From NCBI GenBank assembly GCA_963734845.1, contig CAVTIS010000017.1:62001-126000 (forward strand): DNA of 64,000 bases, read 5' to 3'. The stretch comes from JAKAVN01 sp963734845 (GTDB lineage: Bacteria > Desulfobacterota > Binatia > Binatales > Binataceae). A program made the translations under genes and the position numbers. Under the pieces are notes generated by a model that worked only from the letters and a program-made list of their open reading frames with translations, did no database searches and was not told where the DNA came from. How positions within the stretch are numbered: position 1 is the stretch's first letter; every line of letters begins with the position of its first letter. Positions 50,802 to 59,657 of the stretch are shown one piece after another.

Positions 50802-53800
50802 TCAGCGGAAATCGTGGGAAGGGGGCAGAGCGGCGGCCAGGCGCAACGCCTTGAACCGTCGCGCGCGGATCGCGACCACGCCGTCCTGCTTTTGCAACAC
50901 GCCCTCGACCATCAGGATCGCCGCATTGTGCAGCAGTGCGCGATTGGCCTGAAACAGATCGGGAATGACTATCGCATTGGATATTCCGGTTTCGTCTTCC
51001 AGCGTGAGAAAGAAAAATCCCTTGGCCGTGCCGGGACGCTGACGCACGATCACGACGCCCGCAGTTTTCACCAACGCGCCGTGCGAGGCTTGTGCAAGCT
51101 TGGCGGCCGCGAGCACGCCGTCTGAGCGCAACTTCTCGCGCATATGCGCCATCAGATGAGGCCCGATAGTCAATCCGGTGGCCGCGTAGTCGGCGCGGGT
51201 TTCTGACATCGCGTCCATCCCGGGCAACGGCACCACGCCCGCCGCCGGCTCGACGCCGGCAAAAAGTCCGCGCGGATCGCGCTCGACCGCCGCCGCCTGC
51301 CATAGCGCTGCCCGCCGACTCATCCCGAACGCCGCAAAGGCTCCGGCGTAGGCCAGCGCGTCGAGCTCGCGGCGGTTGGGCGCCGCGCGCGCGGTGAAGT
51401 CGGCGATCGAAGCGAATGGACGGACGTTGCGCTCGCGTTCGATTCGCGCGCCGGTTTCAGCGCGCAGCCCTGCAACGTACTTGAGACCGAGGCGCAGAGC
51501 GAGGGCGCCCTCACGCGCTTCTCTCGAAGAGGGCGAGGGCCTTGAAAGCGTGCAGCGCCAGTCCGAGCGGTTCACATCGATCGGCGCCATCACCACGCCG
51601 TGGCGCTCGGCATCCTTGACCAGGGTCGAAGGGTGATAGAAACCGAGCGGGTAACAGTTGAGCATCGCGGCAAAAAACGCCGCCGGATGATGGCACTTGA
51701 GCCAGGCCGAGGCGTAAGCAATGAGTGCGAAGCTCGCCGCATGCGACTCGGGAAAGCCATAGAGTGCGAATGAGGTAATCGATTGCACGATACGGTCGGC
51801 GGTCGCGCCCGTGATCCCGTTGCGCGCCATCCCCTCGCGCATCCGCCGCTCGATCTTCTCCATCCGCGCCGCCGAGCGCTTGAATCCCATCGCGCGCCGC
51901 AACTCCTCGGCCTCGCCCCCGCTGAAGCCCGCCACCGCCATCGCCATCCGCAACAACTGCTCCTGGAACAGCGGCACGCCGAGCGTGCGGCGCAGAATCG
52001 GTTCGAGCGCAGGATGGTCATAAGTCACCCGCGCGCGGCCGGCGCGCCTGTCGAGATAGGGATGGACCATTTTCCCGACGATTGGCCCGGGCCGGATGAT
52101 CGCGACCTCGACCACCAGGTCGTAGAACGTGCGCGGCTGCATCCGCGGCAGCGTTGCCATCTGCGCGCGGCTCTCGACCTGGAAGACCCCGACGGTGTCG
52201 GCCCGCGAGAGCATCGCATACACTTCGGGATCGTCGGCCGGCAGATGGGCGAGGTCGACTTCGATGCCTTCGCTCTCGCGCACCAGCGGGATCGCTTCCT
52301 CCAGCACTGCCATCATTCCGAGCCCCAGCAGATCGATCTTGATGATTCCGAGGTCGGCGCAATCCTCCTTGTCCCACTGGATTACGACTCGGCCCGGCAT
52401 CGAGGCCGGCTCCAGCGGCACGACTTCATCGAGTGGCCCCGCGCCGATTACCATCCCGCCGCTATGCTGGCCGAGATGGCGCGGCAGATCCTGGATCTGG
52501 CGCACCAGCGTAACCATCCGGGCAAGGCGCGGTGTTTCAACGTCGACACCGCCGCGCTTAAGTAGCGCCGCCAGTTCGTCGTTGCCGTCGCGGAATTCGT
52601 AGACGTAGTTGAGCCGTGCGAGGCGGTCGATATGTTCGGCGGTGAAGCCCATTACCTTGCCGATCTCGCGCACGGCGCTCCGCGTGCGGTAAGTGATCAC
52701 GTTGGCGGTCATCGCGGCGCCGCGCTCTCCATAGCGGCGATAGACGTACTGGATGACCTTCTCGCGCTGTTCGCCGCTCGGCAGATCGATATCGATGTCC
52801 GGCCATTCGCCGCGCTCCTCGGAGAGAAAGCGCTCGAACAGAAGTTCCATCCTGACCGCGTCCACCGCCGTGATTCCGAGCGCGTAGCAGACCGCGCTAT
52901 TGGCTGCCGAGCCGCGCCCCTGCGCCATGATCGCGTTCTCGCGGCAGAACTGCACGATGTCCCAGACGATGAGGAAATAGCCGGCAAGCCCAAGCCGCGC
53001 GATTACTTCGAGCTCGTGTGCGAGCTGGCCGAGCACCCGCGCGCCGGGCGCCGCGCCCCATCGCTCGCGCGTCCCGGCTTCGACCAGCAGCCGCAAGTAG
53101 CTGTCGGGCGTCTCGCCGGGCGGCAGCGGATAGCTCGGAAAGCGGTAACCGAGGTCGCAAAGTTTGAAGGCGCAGCGCTCGGCGATCGCGCCGGTGGCGG
53201 CGACCGCGCCGGGAAGATCGCGAAACAGCGCGGCCATCTCGGTGGGTGGCTTGAGACGGCGTTCGGCGTTGGCCCATAACGCCCGCCCCGCCTCCTCCAG
53301 CGTGAGGCCGAGCCGAATGCAGGTGAGCGCATCGAGCAGCGCGCGGTCGGCGCCGGTATGGCATACGTCGTTGGTCGCGACGAGCGGAACGCCGGAGGCC
53401 GCGGCGAGCGCGGCGAGCCGCCGATTGAGCCGCTCCTCGGCGGGGTCGAGATGACGGCCGAGGTCGATATAAAAATTGCCCCGGCCGAAGATTGCGCCGA
53501 GCCGATCGCACAGCGCGTGCGGATCGTCGCCGCGAGTGAGCGCGAGCGCAAGCGGACTGCGCGCGCCGCCGGCCAGACAGATCAATCCCGCGCCGTAGCG
53601 CTCGAGATCGTCCAGCGTGATACGGCTCTCTCCCTTGGCGGGATACTGCGGCACGCGCCCTTGCTCGATTTTGGCCGGATTGAGCGGCCGCATCTTCGAA
53701 GCCGTGATCATCCGGCAGAGATTGCCGTAGCGTTCGCGGTCGGGCACCAGCACGTAGAGGCGCTGATCGCAGGGCGCGCGGCTGGACGGCGTATTTGTCG

Positions 53801-54047
53801 AAGACGGGTCGGAAGACAAATAGGAAGATAGATCGAGCGTCAGTTCCGCGCCGACGATCGCGCGTATGCCGGCGCGCTCGGCGCCATGATAAAAACGCGG
53901 CGCGCCGTACAATCCGTCGCGGTCGCCCATCGCGATCGCCGGATAGCCGAGTTCCGCGGCGCGCTCGACCAGGTCCTCGGGCAGGGCCGAGCCTTCGAGA
54001 AAACTGAACGCGCTGCGCGCGCGCAACTCTATATATTTTACCGACAC
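50802..54047 (-). CDS. dnaE2: Error-prone DNA polymerase III alpha subunit DnaE2 (ImuC)
   Basis: 1081 residues from GTG 54047 (VSVKYIELRARSAFSFLEG), a length typical of DnaE2. The PHP domain is at the N-terminus (SFLEGSALPEDLVERAAELG, AMGDRDGLYGAPRF). The polymerase core has the active-site Asp pair in EWPDIDIDLPSGEQRE and YGFPESHAASFALIAYASAWLK. An OB domain lies near the C-terminus (VVIVRQRPGTAKGFFFLTLEDETG). It extends damaged or mismatched primers during SOS mutagenesis. It is 104 nt downstream of imuB; an in-frame GTG near 54142 would shorten that gap. Confidence 0.94.
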   Translation of the reverse strand: MSVKYIELRARSAFSFLEGSALPEDLVERAAELGYPAIAMGDRDGLYGAPRFYHGAERAGIRAIVGAELTLDLSSYLSSDPSSTNTPSSRAPCDQRLYVLVPDRERYGNLCRMITASKMRPLNPAKIEQGRVPQYPAKGESRITLDDLERYGAGLICLAGGARSPLALALTRGDDPHALCDRLGAIFGRGNFYIDLGRHLDPAEERLNRRLAALAAASGVPLVATNDVCHTGADRALLDALTCIRLGLTLEEAGRALWANAERRLKPPTEMAALFRDLPGAVAATGAIAERCAFKLCDLGYRFPSYPLPPGETPDSYLRLLVEAGTRERWGAAPGARVLGQLAHELEVIARLGLAGYFLIVWDIVQFCRENAIMAQGRGSAANSAVCYALGITAVDAVRMELLFERFLSEERGEWPDIDIDLPSGEQREKVIQYVYRRYGERGAAMTANVITYRTRSAVREIGKVMGFTAEHIDRLARLNYVYEFRDGNDELAALLKRGGVDVETPRLARMVTLVRQIQDLPRHLGQHSGGMVIGAGPLDEVVPLEPASMPGRVVIQWDKEDCADLGIIKIDLLGLGMMAVLEEAIPLVRESEGIEVDLAHLPADDPEVYAMLSRADTVGVFQVESRAQMATLPRMQPRTFYDLVVEVAIIRPGPIVGKMVHPYLDRRAGRARVTYDHPALEPILRRTLGVPLFQEQLLRMAMAVAGFSGGEAEELRRAMGFKRSAARMEKIERRMREGMARNGITGATADRIVQSITSFALYGFPESHAASFALIAYASAWLKCHHPAAFFAAMLNCYPLGFYHPSTLVKDAERHGVVMAPIDVNRSDWRCTLSRPSPSSREAREGALALRLGLKYVAGLRAETGARIERERNVRPFASIADFTARAAPNRRELDALAYAGAFAAFGMSRRAALWQAAAVERDPRGLFAGVEPAAGVVPLPGMDAMSETRADYAATGLTIGPHLMAHMREKLRSDGVLAAAKLAQASHGALVKTAGVVIVRQRPGTAKGFFFLTLEDETGISNAIVIPDLFQANRALLHNAAILMVEGVLQKQDGVVAIRARRFKALRLAAALPPSHDFR

Positions 54048-54151
54048 TCCCGGCGCGCCTCCGATGTCGGCGCTGATGCTATTGCCGGCCGCAGGACCGT
54101 TGACTCGCGCGACACTTTGTTCACCAACACTTCCCGCCGCCACGTTTACGG

Positions 54152-55822
54152 CTAGTCGTAAATCCCATCGACGTACCATTCGCCCGAGCGCAGGTCGCAT
54201 AGCAGCCGGTACACGCCGCCATCCTCCAGCGCGGCGTCGTAGTAATCGCGCGCCGCGCCGGGCGCTTTCTGCTGATCGTCGCCGTCGCCGTTGTCGGTAT
54301 GATTCTCCGCCGCCGCGATCCGCCATGGCCCGGCGCACGAGACCACGCGCCCGCCGAAGTCCGCGCCGCGCACGAACTCCAGCGCGCCGCCGCGCGTGCA
54401 TAGCACTTCGACCTGATGCGGCGGCCGAACCGCCCGCACCGCCAGTTGCGTGACGGTGGCGTCGGCGGCGACCGGGCTTTTCGCGGCGCCGCGATTCGCC
54501 GCTACCGCCGCGCCGTTTTGCGCTCGCGCCGGCGCGACCGTCGGACGCGGTGCGAACGGGCCCAACTCGACCGCGCCCGGCAGATGAGAGTCGCGCGGCA
54601 TCAGCGTGCCCACTTTTCCCGGACCGCATAGCGCGGCCAGTCGCGCGAGCGTGACGTGGAGGCGCTCGGGCGCAGGGCAGGGCGGCGCGAATAGGTCGGC
54701 CTGCGCGGCGCGCGGCGCGCGCGGCTCGACCGTGATACGGATGGCTTCCACCGCCGCGGCCGGTGGCGCGGCTTCGAGGTTGAGCCCGATGAGCGCGAGC
54801 AGCGTGCGCGCTTCGTTGGTCGGCGCGGGCAGCGCGATGCGCCGGAGGTCGCGGCGGCGCCCGTCGAGATCCAGCGCGAGTGCAATTTCGCCCGCCGCCA
54901 TCCCGCGCAGCTTGAGCCGTTCGACCACCTGCTCGAGCATCGTGCGCATCACGAAGCCCATCGCCTCGAGGCTATCCACGCCCCATTCGAGTTCGACCGT
55001 CTCGGTGAAATTTTCCGCGGCCGGGCGCGCAATCAACGGCGTGCGGCACTCGCCGCGCGCGATTCGTATCAGCTCGACCGCGCGTGCGCCGAGCCGGCTG
55101 CCGACCGCGCGAATATCCAGCCGCGCCAGCTCACCCAGGCGCCGGATTCCCCATCGCGCGAGCGTCTGCTCCAGTTCCGCGCGGTCGCGTCCGCCGCTCG
55201 CGCCGCCGTCAAGTTTAAGCAGGTCGAGCGGCAGCCAGTTGAGGAATTCCTCTTCGCGGCCCGCGGCGATCGTCCGCGCCCCGCCGCATCGCGCCGCCAG
55301 CAATGCGACCTCCTTGCTCGAGGCGACGCCGACCGCCGCGTCCATTCCGAGCCGCGCCACGCGTCCCAGCGCTTCCTGCGCCAGCGCAGGTTCGCTCGCG
55401 TCCTCGCGCGGCGAATTGGAGCGCGAGGGCTGTTGATAGAGCCGTTGATGGAGCCGCTCGAGGCCGCCGAGGTCGAGATAGACTTCGCCGCCGGCGCCGG
55501 CCTCGACCAACGGCGAGAATGAGAAGGCGACGTCGACCAGCGCTTCGGCGGCGGACGCTTCCGCCGCCGCCGAGCGGTTCATCACGGCCAGTCCCGCGGC
55601 GGCGGCGCGCGCTCGCGCCACCGTCATCCCGATGTGCACACCCATCGCCCGCGCGCGCGCCGACGCGAAGCGGCATTCCATGTTGGAGGCGCCGGCCGCG
55701 TCGCGCCGCCCGGCCGATTCGATCAGCACCAGAGGGCGGTCGCGCAGCTCGGGGCTCTGGCGTATGGCCGCGGCGAGCGGAAAATCCGCGACCAGGATGC
55801 ATGCGATGCGGAAGGATTCCAT
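54152..55822 (-). CDS. imuB: Y-family polymerase-like protein ImuB
   Basis: 556 residues. The polymerase-Y-like N-terminus runs IACILVADFPLAAAIRQ. The catalytic acidic residues of true Y-family polymerases (D-x-D, S-x-D-E) are absent, as is normal for ImuB, which bridges the DnaE2 polymerase and the sliding clamp. GVHIGMTVARARAAAAGL and RLGELARLDIRAVGSRLG are family segments. A C-terminal region gives GEWYVDGIYD. It starts 6 nt after imuA. Confidence 0.9.
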   Translation of the reverse strand: MESFRIACILVADFPLAAAIRQSPELRDRPLVLIESAGRRDAAGASNMECRFASARARAMGVHIGMTVARARAAAAGLAVMNRSAAAEASAAEALVDVAFSFSPLVEAGAGGEVYLDLGGLERLHQRLYQQPSRSNSPREDASEPALAQEALGRVARLGMDAAVGVASSKEVALLAARCGGARTIAAGREEEFLNWLPLDLLKLDGGASGGRDRAELEQTLARWGIRRLGELARLDIRAVGSRLGARAVELIRIARGECRTPLIARPAAENFTETVELEWGVDSLEAMGFVMRTMLEQVVERLKLRGMAAGEIALALDLDGRRRDLRRIALPAPTNEARTLLALIGLNLEAAPPAAAVEAIRITVEPRAPRAAQADLFAPPCPAPERLHVTLARLAALCGPGKVGTLMPRDSHLPGAVELGPFAPRPTVAPARAQNGAAVAANRGAAKSPVAADATVTQLAVRAVRPPHQVEVLCTRGGALEFVRGADFGGRVVSCAGPWRIAAAENHTDNGDGDDQQKAPGAARDYYDAALEDGGVYRLLCDLRSGEWYVDGIYD

Positions 55823-55828
55823 GGCGCT

Positions 55829-56743
55829 CTAGGAGGACGCCGCAATCGGCATCGCGGGAGAAGTTGACGCCTGAGAAGGCGGTGCAGAAAAAGCCGGCGC
55901 AGGAAAAGCCGGTGCGGGAAATTTCGACGTGGGAAATTTCGTATCGACGAGCGCGCGCCATACCGCCGCCTGGCCCGAACCGCCCAGCTTGTTGCGCGCC
56001 ACATACGCCTCAACCCGCATCCCGTCGAACAGCGCTGGAGCGTCGGGCGCCGTGCGGCTGAAGAAGGGCCTCACGCGGCCGAGCACCAGACTGAGCGCGG
56101 CGAAGGTCCCGCAGGTGCGGCGTTCGGCCAGGACGATCACGGCGGCGCCGCTGCGCTCGGCCGCGCGCGCTAGTCTGAGCGCGGTGCTCAACGTGAGCGT
56201 CCGCGCGCGACCGCCAATCGCGAAGCTGAAATCGATCACGACCAGGCCGAAACCGCCTGCGCCTAAAACCATCTCGGCCGCCTTCACCGACGCGTTCGAT
56301 CGCGCGGGCGCGAATTGAGCGGCCGGCGACTCGGCCGAATCGCGTGCGCGCGCCGCCGTATCGGCGCCGACCCACAGAATCCGCGAAAGGTCCGCGCCCG
56401 CCGCGGCGATGCTGCGCGGGTCGAAGGCCCCGGATGAATCGATCCATGCCGCGACCTCGCCGCGCCGAGTGGCGACAGCGGCGAAAGAGGCGGCGAGCGA
56501 GGTTCGTCCACATCCGGACCGTCCGACGATTTCGCTCACCCGGCCGCGGACGATGCCGCCCTCCAGGATGGTATCGAGCGTGGCAATCCCTGAGCTCAGG
56601 CGACGGCGGTCCTTGCGGGTAAGCTCGCGGCCGCGAAAAACTCCTGAAAATTCAGCTACTTGCCGATCGGTAAGAGTGCGCAGAGGTGCGACAGCGGGAG
56701 TTCGCGCGGTCTCGATCAGGGCGGCGATGGGCGAAGCTGCCAT
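55829..56743 (-). CDS. imuA: ImuA-type RecA-like protein
   Basis: 304 residues. The RecA-like core has LSSGIATLDTILEGGIVRGRVSEIVGRSGCGRTSLAASFA, where the P-loop lysine is replaced by arginine (GRSGCGRTS), so ATP hydrolysis may be lost or altered. FGLVVIDFSFAIGG is the Walker B-like strand. The C-terminus is a Pro/Phe/Ala repeat (KFPAPAFPAPAF). ImuA opens the imuA-imuB-dnaE2 cassette and helps recruit the error-prone machinery. It is the first gene of the operon. Confidence 0.88.
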   Translation of the reverse strand: MAASPIAALIETARTPAVAPLRTLTDRQVAEFSGVFRGRELTRKDRRRLSSGIATLDTILEGGIVRGRVSEIVGRSGCGRTSLAASFAAVATRRGEVAAWIDSSGAFDPRSIAAAGADLSRILWVGADTAARARDSAESPAAQFAPARSNASVKAAEMVLGAGGFGLVVIDFSFAIGGRARTLTLSTALRLARAAERSGAAVIVLAERRTCGTFAALSLVLGRVRPFFSRTAPDAPALFDGMRVEAYVARNKLGGSGQAAVWRALVDTKFPTSKFPAPAFPAPAFSAPPSQASTSPAMPIAASS

Positions 56744-56752
56744 GATCGGATT

Positions 56753-56789
56753 TTCGCTTTTTATTCGTGTTTGTCAACCGGAAAGCGAA
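56753..56789 (-). promoter_or_regulatory. Inverted repeat overlapping a TTGACA box upstream of imuA (candidate operator)
   Basis: TTCGCTTT (56753-56760) and AAAGCGAA (56782-56789) are perfect 8-bp inverted arms 21 bases apart. A -35-like TTGACA (minus strand, 56777-56772) lies between them, just upstream of imuA. The layout suits an operator for an SOS-type repressor, but no known LexA box is recognised and no clear -10 is seen. Confidence 0.4.
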
Positions 56790-56981
56790 TCGCGTTGAAG
56801 CGGCGAGCGAGCGCGCCATTCATCCAGGCGGAAGGCTCGTTCAAGAGACGGCAAACGAATCGCTGATACGAGCCGTGGCTTTTTCATCGACGTGCTGCAT
56901 TGACTTACAGTCTTTTGACAGCATTGGTCTGCAATTTGCCGCAAGTGACTGTCGTAAGCAGGAACATGTCAAATATAGCGG

Positions 56982-56990
56982 TGCTATACT
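56982..56990 (+). promoter_or_regulatory. Putative extended -10 promoter for the desaturase gene
   Basis: TG at 56982-56983 and TATACT at 56985-56990, one base apart, form an extended -10 element about 190 nt upstream of the desaturase start. No good -35 is seen, as is common with extended -10 promoters. Confidence 0.4.
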
Positions 56991-57181
56991 TTCTCATCGT
57001 GGATGCATAGATTTAGAGAAGTCACCCACGGAACATCTTCTCCAAATGCGCCTGCCGGCTGACGATGGAGTCGTCGAGGGTTCTCTAAAAAAACCGGCTG
57101 TTAGGGCAAGCGCCCGAGTGCATTTCAGCGACCGCCCGCGTGCGCAGGGTGTGTGTGGCTGCGGAGGCAAAGGAATTTTCG

Positions 57182-58012
57182 ATGGCCGGATCGCCAGCAT
57201 TACGAGAAAAGATGTATCGCGCGTATCTCGAATTTTTCGAGGTTGCCGAGACCAAGCGGCGCTGGAATATGTTCAATGACGTGCCGTGGGACGCGTTGGA
57301 CAGTTCCGATGGCGGAGAGCAGAAAGCGGCTTGCATCGAAACTTTCTGTGCCGAGGAACTATATCTGCCCGATTATAGCGCCGGTGGCGTCGAACTGACG
57401 CGCTCGATGTTCGGCGCGGCGTGGTTCCAGGCCTGCTGGAGCTACGAGGAATCCAAGCACGGACTGGTGTTCCGTGAGTACCTGACGCGTTCGGGGCTGC
57501 GCTCGGAAGTAGAGTTCGCGGCCTTCGAGGATCGGGTCTTCTCCAAGGTCTGGCGGCTGCCGTTTCAAACCCGTCGCCAGATGGCCTGTTACGGCGCGCT
57601 CCAGGAAGCCGCGACCTACCTCGCCTACAAGGCGCAGAAGGACAAGGCGGTGGGCGCGGGCGACAAGGTGCTCGAGGCGATCTTCTTTTTCCTGAGCCGC
57701 GACGAGGCTGCGCACGCCGGCTTTTACCGCACGGTTGTCGAGCTCGAGCTGGACGAGGACCGCAGTGGCACGCTTACCGATTTGGCTTTCGTGATGGCAA
57801 ATTTCAAAATGCCGGGCGACGGCCTGATTCCTGACTACCAGGAGCGGCTGCGCATCACCGGGGCGGGGATCAGCGCGCGCACGTTTCTGGAGCGCGGATT
57901 GCTCCCGACGCTGCGCACGCTCGGCACCAGCCGCGCGGAACTAAAAGCTGCGATGGCCCGGTTGACCGCCTCGGGGGCCGCGGCCCACTCCGCTTCCGTG
58001 TCCGTAAAATAA
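57182..58012 (+). CDS. Acyl-ACP desaturase-like ferritin-fold protein
   Basis: 276 residues from ATG 57182. Two diiron motifs are visible: EESKH at residues 89-93 and the D-E-x2-H of SRDEAAHAG at about 174-178. The all-helical body follows the plant-type acyl-ACP desaturase (FA_desaturase_2) pattern. Such soluble enzymes introduce a double bond in acyl-ACP with O2 and ferredoxin. AAGGAATTTTCG precedes the start. The ORF to 57140 adds 14 non-conserved residues. Confidence 0.85.
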   Translation: MAGSPALREKMYRAYLEFFEVAETKRRWNMFNDVPWDALDSSDGGEQKAACIETFCAEELYLPDYSAGGVELTRSMFGAAWFQACWSYEESKHGLVFREYLTRSGLRSEVEFAAFEDRVFSKVWRLPFQTRRQMACYGALQEAATYLAYKAQKDKAVGAGDKVLEAIFFFLSRDEAAHAGFYRTVVELELDEDRSGTLTDLAFVMANFKMPGDGLIPDYQERLRITGAGISARTFLERGLLPTLRTLGTSRAELKAAMARLTASGAAAHSASVSVK

Positions 58013-59210
58013 CGTCCGTAAAATAACTTCCACCGGGCAGCGACACCGATGCGGCGCGTGCCGCGCCGATTACAATTCGAAGTCGGCTTCCTCGAGGATG
58101 CGTGCGGCGCGGTACAGGAAGCGATTGCCGAGCACGCCGTCGATTACTCGATGGTCGTACGAAAGCGCCAGATACATCATCGTGCGAATCGCGATCGTGT
58201 CCTCGCCGTCGGCCTCGACCACGACCGGGCGCTTCTTGATCTCGCCCATCCGCAAAATCCCGACCTGCGGCTGGTTGATGATTGCAAAGCCGAACAGATT
58301 GCCCTCGCGCCCCGGATTGGTGAGTGTGAAGCTGCCGCCCGCGAGATCGTCGGCGGTGATTTTTTTCTCAGCGATCTTGCGCCGCAAGCGCTCGATCTCT
58401 CGTGCCAATCCCACCACTGACATCCCTTCGGCCGCTTTCAGCACCGGCACCAACAGCCCCTCTTCGGTGTCCATCGCGATGCCGAGGTTTACCTGGTGGC
58501 GCACGATCAGCGAGTCACCCACCACGGAGGAGTTCATCCGCGGAAACTCCTTGAGCGCGCGCACGGTCGCGGCCGCCGCCAGCGGCAACAGGGTCAGCGC
58601 GAAGCCCTCCTGTGCAGCAAAGGCGTCCTTGTGTTTATTGCGCAGGCGCATCACGCGCGTCAGATCGACTTCGGCTAGCGTGCCGACGTGCGGCGAGTGG
58701 GTCTTTGAGTAGACCATGTGCTCGGCGATGAGCTTGCGCCGCCGGGTGAACGACTCGATCACGTCGCCTTCGCGCGGCTCATAGACGGGCGGCCGATAGC
58801 CCGGGCCGCCGGGGACTCCGACTGGCGCGCTTGGCCGCGGGGCGGCCGGCGCCGCATCCGAACGCGCGACGGCCTGCGCCGATGGTTGAGCTGCCGCGTC
58901 CTGCGCGTTGGCGCCGTTCGCCGCACTGCCTGACGCCGCGGGCGGCTGCACCTGTCCCGCAGCCAACGCGTCGAGATATGCGAGGACGTCGCGCTTGCTG
59001 ACGCGTCCGCCCATCCCAGTACTGGGCACGCGGGTCAGGTCGATTCCGTGCTCGTCCGCGATCCGCATCACGACCGGCGAGTAGCGCCGATGCACGCCCG
59101 CGCTGGCGACTGCAGAATCACCAGCGCCGGCGGGCGCGGGCGCGCTCCGCGGCGCGGCGGCTGCGGACGGCGCGTTTGCGCCGCGCGCCGCCGCAGGAGC
59201 CTGCGCTGCA

Positions 59211-59246
59211 CTCTGAGCCGCGGCCGCTTGCGGCCGTGGCTCAGAG
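59211..59246. repeat. Near-perfect 17-bp inverted repeat in the E2 linker
   Basis: CTCTGAGCCGCGGCCGC (59211-59227) and GCGGCCGTGGCTCAGAG (59230-59246) pair over 17 positions with one G-T mismatch and a 2-base spacer. It lies inside the Ala/Pro-rich linker part of the frameshifted E2 gene. Confidence 0.85.
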
Positions 59247-59272
59247 CGCACGGCGCGAAGCGTCGGCGGGGC

Positions 59273-59313
59273 CTGCTGCGGGCGCGCCGCCGCAGGCGGC
59301 GCGCCCGCAGCAG
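59273..59313. repeat. Perfect 19-bp inverted repeat in the E2 linker
   Basis: CTGCTGCGGGCGCGCCGCC (59273-59291) and GGCGGCGCGCCCGCAGCAG (59295-59313) are exact reverse complements with only three bases between them. The very stable hairpin ends 27 bases from the 6-G run proposed as the frameshift site. Confidence 0.9.
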
Positions 59314-59657
59314 CAGCGGCCTTGCCAGGCGCCGCGGGCGGGGGGCGGGCGCAGCCTTCGGCTGCGTTCGCACTCCCGCCGGAGCGCCGGCGGCTTGTGC
59401 GCCGGACGCTTCGATCAGCGCGAGCGGCGCGCCGATCGGCAAGGTCTCGCCCTCGGCGGCGATGAGCTTCGCGATCACGCCGGTCCCAGGCGAGGGAATT
59501 TCGGTATCGACCTTGTCGGTCGAAATTTCGCACAGCGGCTGGTCCTCCTGGACGCGGTCGCCCTCCTTGACCAGCCACTTGGTCACGGTGCCTTCGACCA
59601 CGCTCTCGCCCATCTGCGGCATCATTACTTCGATCGACATGCCGGCCCTCTGCGCCC

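Larger units (their letters stand above)
56744..57181. other. Intergenic region between imuA and the desaturase gene
   Basis: About 440 bases without a convincing gene. The open frame 56767-57279 overlaps the desaturase start and shows no family features. Near 56982-56990 an extended -10 (TG-C-TATACT) would serve the rightward desaturase gene; its -35 is poor. A second TTGACA at 56915 has no matching -10. The imuA side carries the inverted repeat described separately. Confidence 0.5.
58070..59640 (-). pseudogene. 2-oxo acid dehydrogenase E2 (dihydrolipoamide acyltransferase), frameshifted
   Basis: The lipoyl domain is intact from ATG 59640 (MSIEVMMPQMGESVVEGTV; lipoyl lysine in STDKVDTE). 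The catalytic domain is intact in another frame from about 59340 to 58070 (E3-binding segment VMRIADEHGIDLTRVPSTGMGG; catalytic LSYDHRVIDG). The two frames are joined by adding one base: 1571 bases plus one gives a 523-residue protein. The best place for the missing base is the 6-G run at 59340-59345. The flanking DNA holds long inverted repeats, so this may be a sequencing error rather than a real mutation. The E1 genes of the same operon are intact. If repaired, it would be the core acyltransferase of a pyruvate or branched-chain 2-oxo acid dehydrogenase. Confidence 0.85.

Noticed and set aside
56767..57279. 170-codon + strand open frame before the desaturase
   Set aside because: Overlaps the desaturase gene in another frame, has no family pattern, and lacks a clear ribosome binding site.
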